From the NCBI GenBank assembly GCA_029718625.1, contig CM056383.1, positions 63,488,849-63,552,848 on the forward strand: 64,000 nucleotides of DNA, in the 5' to 3' direction. The translations under genes and the position numbers were made by a program. Positions 56,601 to 64,000 of this stretch are shown one piece after another (positions within the stretch are counted from its first letter, which is position 1; each line of letters opens with the position of its first letter). The notes beneath the pieces are model-generated. The model had not been told where the DNA came from, did no database searches, and saw only the letters and a program-made list of their open reading frames with translations. The stretch comes from Synaphobranchus kaupii (Eukaryota; Chordata; Actinopteri; Anguilliformes; Synaphobranchidae).

Positions 56601-59600
56601 CTATAAAAGGAAATGGGGGACTGTTGAAGGAGTTATTTTGAAAGTGCCGTCCACGCAACCACATCCTGCCCTGAGTAGGAGGTGAACTGCGTGTGTCACC
56701 ATGAAAATGGCTACAGTCACTCTACAGAGAGCGGGAGTCGAACAGGCGGCTCTATGCGGCCCGTGGGCTTTTCTGGGAAGGTTCAGCTCCCAATGTAACC
56801 TGTGCACACAGGGGGAATGGAAACACTGGACGGAGCACAACCATAACCATTATTTACTTAGTTATTTACTGAAATTTTACCAAACCCAAACTGAATGCTA
56901 AAAAAGAGAGAAAAAATCCTATTTAAACTATTTTTTACAATTTATTTATTTATGATCATATATTTAGCGGTTGTGTGGCAACCTGCAAAAAATAAATGCA
57001 CTCCTGCAAGACTGAATTGTGCCACACAGAACGTCCACCATGCTAAAAATGTTTGCGTTGTTTCTGTCTGACATCACAGCGCCATGGCATGACTGCACTG
57101 GCGCTGAAAAATGGCTCTGGAAATGACAAAAGCTGGAGATAAGAGCATAGCAGAAATGCCAGGACCAGAGCGACACTTTCTGCCCTTTCTGCGTGCGAGA
57201 GCGATGGAGCTAACGTCCCCGTGGGGGAAATATGCCCAGCTAGCCTTCGCTTGAACAGCTGTGACCTTGAACACATCCTGAGCAAAGGCCTACAGCTGTG
57301 TCTGGCCCAGCCGGGCAGCGTCTAACACAAGTCACATCTTACATATGACATATGTGCCTGCTTTAGGCCTACACTTGAAATGCTATTGTCAAAATCAAGT
57401 CAAAATTTTCAAATAAGGTAAAATAATCATATTTTTGGTGGGGGTAATAAGCTGTGACTGTAACCTTATTTCACATCATAAATGTGCTTTTTCTTTTTCA
57501 TAAAAATGAACACCATATCCACAAAGCCACAGTTCTTTTGTTGGAATTAAATGTTTATTTACAGAACTGAGCTCGCTGTGTCCCAGCTACCTCGGTGCTG
57601 TGTTCACTAAAATAGCTCACTTAAAAAATATTTAAAAAGATTAAATTAATATTCTCTGACAGATGGTCACATCCATGTGTGAACTCAAGTTTCGCTATGT
57701 ACATGATCAGTGTGAAAGCAACTGTAATAGAGTAGGCTACACATGGACCTAGATACAGTGCCCAGCTAATGGGGACCTGTCTTTGACACAGAACTGTCTC
57801 TGACTTATTTAAGTTCAACCCACACACAACTAACAACTACCAGGATATAGAATGACACGTCATTCTATATCCTGCTCAGTAAAAGCGTGTTCTCTCAGCA
57901 TTCCCTTCTTCCTAATTTCTCCTCCTGTTTTACTTCCTAATATATTTATCACGGGAGCATTCGTATTGATTTAATAACCCGCGGTTCCCAGTCAACGTTT
58001 TTTGCAAGGGGAAGGGGGTGATTATCCTTGGCCGTGCCGACGCGTTTCTGAAGAACTCGGGCTGTATTTACCATGATTCTGACCCGGTGAGTCACAGCAT
58101 TCTTCTCCCATGATCCCGATTAAGCGGGCTCACTGAGGTGTGCGCCCTTCCCCTTTGTGTGATCAAGCGCACACGGCAACGGGCTTTAGACCCAACCCCC
58201 CCGTCCCGCTCACATTTCGCGGAAAAACCCTCGCGAACGACGTAACCTCGATTAATCAGCTGCGCCGTCTGTCTGAGAATTGAACATATTTTTCTGCTCG
58301 AGCTTGCAGGAGATTTATAGAGGCTGATTAGGGAATAAATTGCAATCAAAATGTTCTCTGGTTTATGATAGCCTACAGGAGTGTCTGTGTCAGAATGGAC
58401 ATGCAGGTGCAATGGTACATTTGGGGAGGCAAGAGATTAAAGGAACGCTCTCCTAAAATAATTCACATAATGTTGCATTGTTCCGAGATGTAAAGGCCTC
58501 TCCTTGAGTGGGAGCAGCTTGTAAACAAAGATTTCTCTGTCTAAATCAGTACAGACACATGGTTTGACTTTGAAATCCCGTAGGCTATATGTGAGTTTGG
58601 GGAAGAATGCAGACATGGGAGAGATTATGTAAGCATGTGTTGGGTACGGTAATTTATCACAGTATGCAGCATTTTTTTAACATTTTTTTAAAATGTCTTT
58701 TACTCTGTACATGCAGTTCTGCATTAAACCAGGTGTGACATAGCGATTTGTTTCTGCAGGGTGCTTGCATAAATCTACTGCACGTATACCTGCAAAGTCG
58801 GTCGAAATAATCTCAGAGTAAAGTCATTTCATGCTGGGGCCTCTGTGAGTTTTCAGCGGCAGTTCACAGTAAAATGGCCAGAGTTAACTCGACTCTAACA
58901 GAGCTGTGGTTACAAGGACACGTAGGACATCCGAAACACACCCATGATGAAGTATCGATCTGAGAAAAAGAAAAAAAAATTCCAGTTCAGGTTTTTTTTG
59001 GCATTGTATAGCTATTAAAGATATCTTAAAATAAAAGCGTCACGTCTTGCGGCGTAGAACGTTTCATAGATGAAAGGAGGGACTTCAGAGGGAAGTCACA
59101 AGGGAACGGCAGCCTTGCGTCATGCTAGCATATGCAGTGCACACGATGACCGTAATGTTTTTCAGTGCCTCTGCTGGAATGGTAAACAGATGAGAGACGT
59201 GGGTACCGGACTGCTTTGTTGGCAACAGGGGGGGCGTGGTCCTGGGGAAACGGGAGCACGGCACAATCGGGGTTAAATGCCTATACTGTAAATGCCTGTT
59301 TACACAGGTGTGTCCCCCGTACAGAACAGAGTTAAGCCATGATAAACCGCACGCAGAGAGCAGTGTAAGCAGGCACCATTTTGTAGCCTATAACCGACCA
59401 CTACGCCCCAAACAGCGTTTGTGTCCCGCGACAGCTTTGTATGTGCAAAAAAAGAACAAATTATTAGGAGTAGCAAGGAAGCTGCAAAATCGTCATTTGA
59501 GTTTGAAACAACTTTATTGGTCGAGTTATGAAACGTACACAGTACATAGATTTGGTTGAATGAGCACCTTTCAATCATTATGCACATGTATAAGTGTGTG

Positions 59601-59928
59601 CTCATGTACATTATGCAATTTAAAAAAAGAAGCTGCTTTCTGAAACCTATACTGGTGCGTGGGAAAATACTTCAGTTGTTTACTTCATTAATAAACAGTG
59701 GATGTGCGTATGTGTTCATTCTGTTCTTTCTGATATGGGCTTTAGAAATATCTGCATGCCATGTTTTCTGCATGCGTGTTACAGTTCACCGTTGATGTCT
59801 GCTTTTTGCTGTGAATACCAGATGGCTTGTAACTAACACACTTTAAGCCCTTGAGGACACACCTCCGCCCCAGGTTACTCCTGTCTACAGAACCATACTC
59901 GCTTACTGATAAATAACCACCCCTCCCC

Positions 59929-59930
<2 letters not shown>
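53601..59930. other. intergenic stretch upstream of egfl6
   Basis: No gene recognised. Frames of up to 161 codons near 55.7-56.3 kb show no family motif, repeat or splice support. The stretch is mostly unique-looking AT-rich DNA without clear transposon ends. Confidence 0.45.

Positions 59931-60006
<76 letters not shown>
59931..60006. repeat. (CA)n microsatellite
   Basis: About 75 bp of uninterrupted CA, the cleanest microsatellite in the window. Confidence 0.92.
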
Positions 60007-60008
<2 letters not shown>

Positions 60009-60326
60009 TGAGAACTTTCCCCTCTAGCAACTCTGCTCTTCTGCCAGGTAGATACATTCACTGATAGGACATGCGCAGACATGGCCTTGGGCATGGTGTG
60101 CTTTACAGACCGAGGCTCATGGCTATGCTGCCTATGCCTATCACAATGATAAAACAGGTAACAAATGGAAACCATGTCTATTAAATATTTCCAAATTGCT
60201 TTCACCTGTACATGTATGCGTTCGCCATAAAACCAAGGACTGAAATAAAAGACCGAGCTGAAAATTCCTACAGCATGTGACCAGTCTTCTGTTACAGTGT
60301 CCTCGAATGCATTCAAACCACTTTAA

Positions 60327-61853
60327 AGTGATAGTGCAATCGCTTTTCTAAGCCCTTTTCTGCAGCTTCCATTTGAACTTGGAGCCGTGGGTAGGTGTGG
60401 TTATATGACGATGATGCCACAAGGTCATATTATGAATATTCATACGGCCAATGAGTGAAAGGGTGTGTCTTGGTGAACTGACTCAGCCCCCTTCCTGCTG
60501 TCTGCCACGGAGCTCTCTGCTCACTTTACTAGCCGAGACTCCACCTATTTTTATGCTAAGGATTTCGGGACTCCATGAATCCCCGGAAATGCAGCGCATG
60601 GTAAGCCGGTTTCACGCCAAAAAAGGGCCCCCCGACAAATTCGGCCTTCATGAACTCTCGTCGGCTCAGATATACGTCATATGCGTCACGTTTTAGGTAT
60701 ACGTTTGCTCCGCCAGTCTAAAAATTGCCAGCTGCAATGTGAACTTGATAACGCCAAAATTAATAACGTTAGCAATGTGTGTTTATAAGTGTTATCAGCT
60801 AATGTTTGGGAAAGCTAGCTGGCTAGCGCATCAAAATAGCATCAATTATCAGGAAATTGGACATATTTAGCAAGTTACGTGACCTACCGCTAATTAGCTA
60901 CCTGGTGAATGCTAGCGTTAATGTGAACTAGATACCGTCGAAATAAATAGCAATTTATGTTTGAGTGTTGTCTGCTATTGTTTGGAAAAGCTAGCTGGCT
61001 AGCACATCAAGTGGCTCTAATTTTCAGGGATTTGGACAAATTTGTCCAGTTACGTGACCTAGCTAGCTGTACCGCTAGCTAGGCTACCTGGCGAATGCAG
61101 ACGTGTTTGGGCCAGCTAAGTGGCTAGCACATTAGTAGCGCATTAGATCGTGCAAAATTAACAATAAGGTGTGGGGCAGGTGAACATGCTTGTGTGAATG
61201 ATGTGTATGAACCATGCAGTGATGTTGAGTGTTATGTGCTAACTAATGTTTGGAAGAGCTAGCTGGCTAGCGCATCAAAATAGCTCCAATTATCGGGAAA
61301 TTGGACATATTTAGCGTTACGTGACCGATAGCAAGCTATAGCTACCTGCCGAACGCTTGGCAGTTACATATCGCTGTAATGTAATGCTCGGCTGGCTAGC
61401 AGTTAAATGAAATTACCGGGGAAACTGGTCAGATTTGGCTAAAATATACAGCTTGCTATGTGCAAAATGAGTAGCTACAGGCCATGTGTCACATTTCTAA
61501 AATGAATAAAGTTTAACGCAGCATACGTTACATTACTAAACACTGCCTTGAGTGAGTATTATTGGTGACAGATGCTGCTGAGGACGACTCGACAAGCTTG
61601 CACGTATACCTAAAACGTGACGTATCTGGCGTATATCTGAGCCGACGAGAGTTCGTGAAGGGCAGGGGGGACCAAATTTGTCGGGGGGCCCAAATTTGTC
61701 GGGGGGCCCTTTTTTGGCGTGACACCGAAACAGAAACTCAGACGACACCCACTTTGACGCAATATGAGATTTTCGGATATTGTGTATGATCATAGTCTAA
61801 CCCGAAACATTGGGTTTCAACGCGAAAAGTCAGTTTTTGACTGCAGTATCACT
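60327..61853. mobile_element. TTAA-flanked 1.5-kb element with internal tandem units
   Basis: The ends AGTGATAGTGCAATCG and GACTGCAGTATCACT are imperfect inverted repeats bordered by TTAA (60323-60326, 61854-61857). A second, longer pair of inverted arms lies inside: GAACTCTCGTCGGCTCAGAT at about 60650-60700 and its reverse complement at about 61600-61650. The centre is built of repeat units. No transposase frame is seen. Confidence 0.7.
60735..61380. repeat. degenerate ~185-bp tandem units within the element
   Basis: At least three units share AGCTAGCTGGCTAGCGCATC, a GAAATTGGACATATTTAGC-type line, TTACGTGACC and CTACCTGGTGAATGC, starting near 60740, 60920 and 61190, with a shorter diverged unit near 61100. 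Confidence 0.7.
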
Positions 61854-64000
61854 TTAAGAGGTAAAAGGCACATACTACATAATGTGTGCCTCGTACCGAC
61901 GTATAACTCAAGTTTTATTCATGTCTCTCTTGAAAAAGAAATCACCCCTGTGCCAAATAATCAGGAATGTAGACTGCCGTAACATGTCCATGACGTCTTT
62001 AAAATTCCACAGCATCTGGGGCATGAAATTCACGTGTATAAAAATCGGCTCCGTCCACACGGCGGCATCCCCCTCGGCTGAATCAGGCAGTGATACGAAG
62101 TTAATCAAAGACATTCGCCATACAAAATAATAGCCTTTACTTCGAGTCATGAAGGAGTCTGCTTTGATCTGTGTTTAGTTAAGTGTTCGGCTCTGAGTGA
62201 AGCCAGCCTGACCTCTTTGCCAGGCGGAAGGACACAGTGCACCACACTCCCCCTTAATGTGTGACGCTTGTTTCAGATACACATCCGTGCTCACTCAGCT
62301 AGCAAAGACGCAAACAGTTCAACACAGCCAAGGGAAGACATTGGCCTGTCCGGTGGTTATTATGCGTTGTCTTCATCATTAAGTCCAGACACAGAGCTGT
62401 ACAACTAGGGAAGTAGAATGTGCTAGAACAGGTGGTCCACTTTAGAATTTTATGTCCTTCTTTGCCCTATTTTGCACTTAAAATGTATTATTATTCTAGG
62501 TCTCATAATTGACATATGCTTCTCATGGTTATCACAGAGGTTACCATAGGCGCTATTCTCAACTGATCAATACATTTAAAATTTAAATATTGCTTTTTAC
62601 AAAAATACTACGACAGACAACTTCAGAGATCACATTCCATACAATCTGCTTATATGGATTATATACTGTATAATGTTCTTAGTGGTGCACCTACTATTAA
62701 TTTATAATATATGATTTAAGCAATAATATATAAAATATATGAACACTACATGCTTTGCGAGAGAGGGAGAAAAACCATGATGAACTCCTCCTCAACTCCT
62801 CCTCAACTTTTAAAAGGGAAAAAGTCTGTTTTGGTAAGACTGTTACAGTATATCTGTTTGTATAACCAATTCCAGCTGTAACTTGACTTCACAATAGATA
62901 AAACAAATTGCCTTGGTATTATATAAATTTGATATATTTCAGTTATATTTTTAACTTCATTGCATATTTTAGTTATTTGATTTACTTGTGTTATTTAATA
63001 AGTTACAGTCTGCATACAAGAGGCTTTACTATCCCCATTTTTTAAAGTTACAATGGACAAAGTGAAGTGGAATCGACACAGTATGGCACCTAAATCTAAC
63101 GATTTTCAGGACATTACACGACATGGTCCGATGCACAACTGGGCCATTCATCTCAGCAGAGTGAAATACCGCACGCCGCATGATTGATAGTGTGTTAAAA
63201 GACAACGTAAACTTTCTTTGATCTCTGCACACACCCGCTGCCCTTGGTAAGAGCCCGTACAATCGAGGGCAGATGCCTAACCGTGTACTGTAGGCCCTGT
63301 ACGCTGATGGAAGGCATGGCAGTCCTGGTACTGTGCAAACAACAGAAGCGGTGGGCGAATCTTGCCGCGTGATGCGCAAAGCTTGCATGTGTTCTAGCTT
63401 CCTCCGTCACAGATAGAGGAAGTGGACAACTGCACAGGGAACAGAAATAGAACGCACAGACAACAGGAGACAAAAGTTATGGCGGTGCGCTCTCCCCACA
63501 GACCTGGTTTCAATCTCTTTAGCAGGCTTGGGAACGGGAGGCCCGGCTGATTTACGCGTCTCGGGGAGGAAGACAGCTGACTCGCTGCGTGTGCTTGGAG
63601 ACCCAACACGTGTACCTGCAGTACACGTTACTTCACACGCACATTCGCAGATGCGGACACGCCGACAAACGCAGACATGTTCGATATGAACAGACTCGTT
63701 CACGCACAGTAAAAAAAAAAAAAAACATCTCTCCGTCATCGTATTACTGTGGAATTATCTCAATTTATTATTTCTACAGGAAGCCTTTTTCACAAACCGT
63801 CTCACCTTGCTCTTCAGAAGCTGTATTTCTTAATGTGACCTTTTAACCAATTACGAATGTGTATGTCATATGCATTTGTTCATAGGTTTTCATGCTGCAT
63901 GTCATATACGTGTTCATATGCTCCCCGTTCATGTAATCATCCATCTGGCAATCATGTCTTGATAGTGATTGCCTTCAAATGTGGGTAGAAAACAGGCGTA
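61854..64000. other. intergenic end of the window
   Basis: No gene or clear repeat is recognised. The sequence is AT-rich to about 63000, then nearer balance. A 15-base A run lies at about 63711. Confidence 0.4.

Overview
This window is ray-finned fish (teleost-type) nuclear DNA. The evidence is two vertebrate genes with clear protein matches, one of them split into 12 exons by canonical GT/AG introns, in a background dense in Tc1/mariner-like, hAT-like and TTAA-flanked elements, tRNA-derived SINE pieces and long microsatellites of the kind common in fish. The species cannot be fixed from the sequence.

Genes. Both genes are on the minus strand. egfl6 (EGF-like domain multiple 6, also MAEG) runs from its ATG at 51691 to its stop at 30428. 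I assembled 12 coding exons totalling 1578 nt, which gives 525 residues: signal peptide, EGF-type repeats, an acidic linker ending in an RGD integrin motif, and a C-terminal MAM domain. rab9a (late endosomal Rab GTPase) has its whole coding sequence in one GC-rich exon at 15391-15996, with an inferred noncoding first exon near 16242-16300. As I recall, EGFL6 and RAB9A are also neighbours in the same orientation on the human X chromosome, so the pair looks like conserved synteny. The two proteins act in different places (extracellular matrix and late endosome-to-Golgi transport) and no joint function is implied.

Layout. 1-15 kb: no recognisable gene. It holds a hAT-like MITE (1887-2052), an odd 2-kb tract of short imperfect hairpins (about 2250-4100), a TA-flanked inverted-repeat element (4987-5540), a CA microsatellite, a minisatellite of about 34 units grown inside a hAT-like element (7652-9202), and further MITEs. 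15.4-16.3 kb: rab9a. 16.4-30.4 kb: intergenic, with TTAA-flanked MITEs, Tc1 remnants and a nearly intact Tc1-like transposon (27841-29474) whose transposase has one internal stop. 30.4-51.7 kb: egfl6, with introns carrying Tc1 derivatives, foldback repeats and two exon-like plus-strand ORFs of unknown origin. 51.7-64 kb: egfl6 upstream region (CT repeat, 28-base poly-G, a near-perfect 219-bp palindrome), then intergenic DNA with a SINE, a CA repeat and a 1.5-kb TTAA-flanked element built from internal repeats.

Nothing here amounts to a convincing new biological system. The strongest unusual signals are the minisatellite born from a transposon terminal repeat, the hairpin tract at 2.2-4.1 kb, the TTAA-flanked palindrome upstream of egfl6, and eight poly-G/poly-C runs of 11-37 bases.
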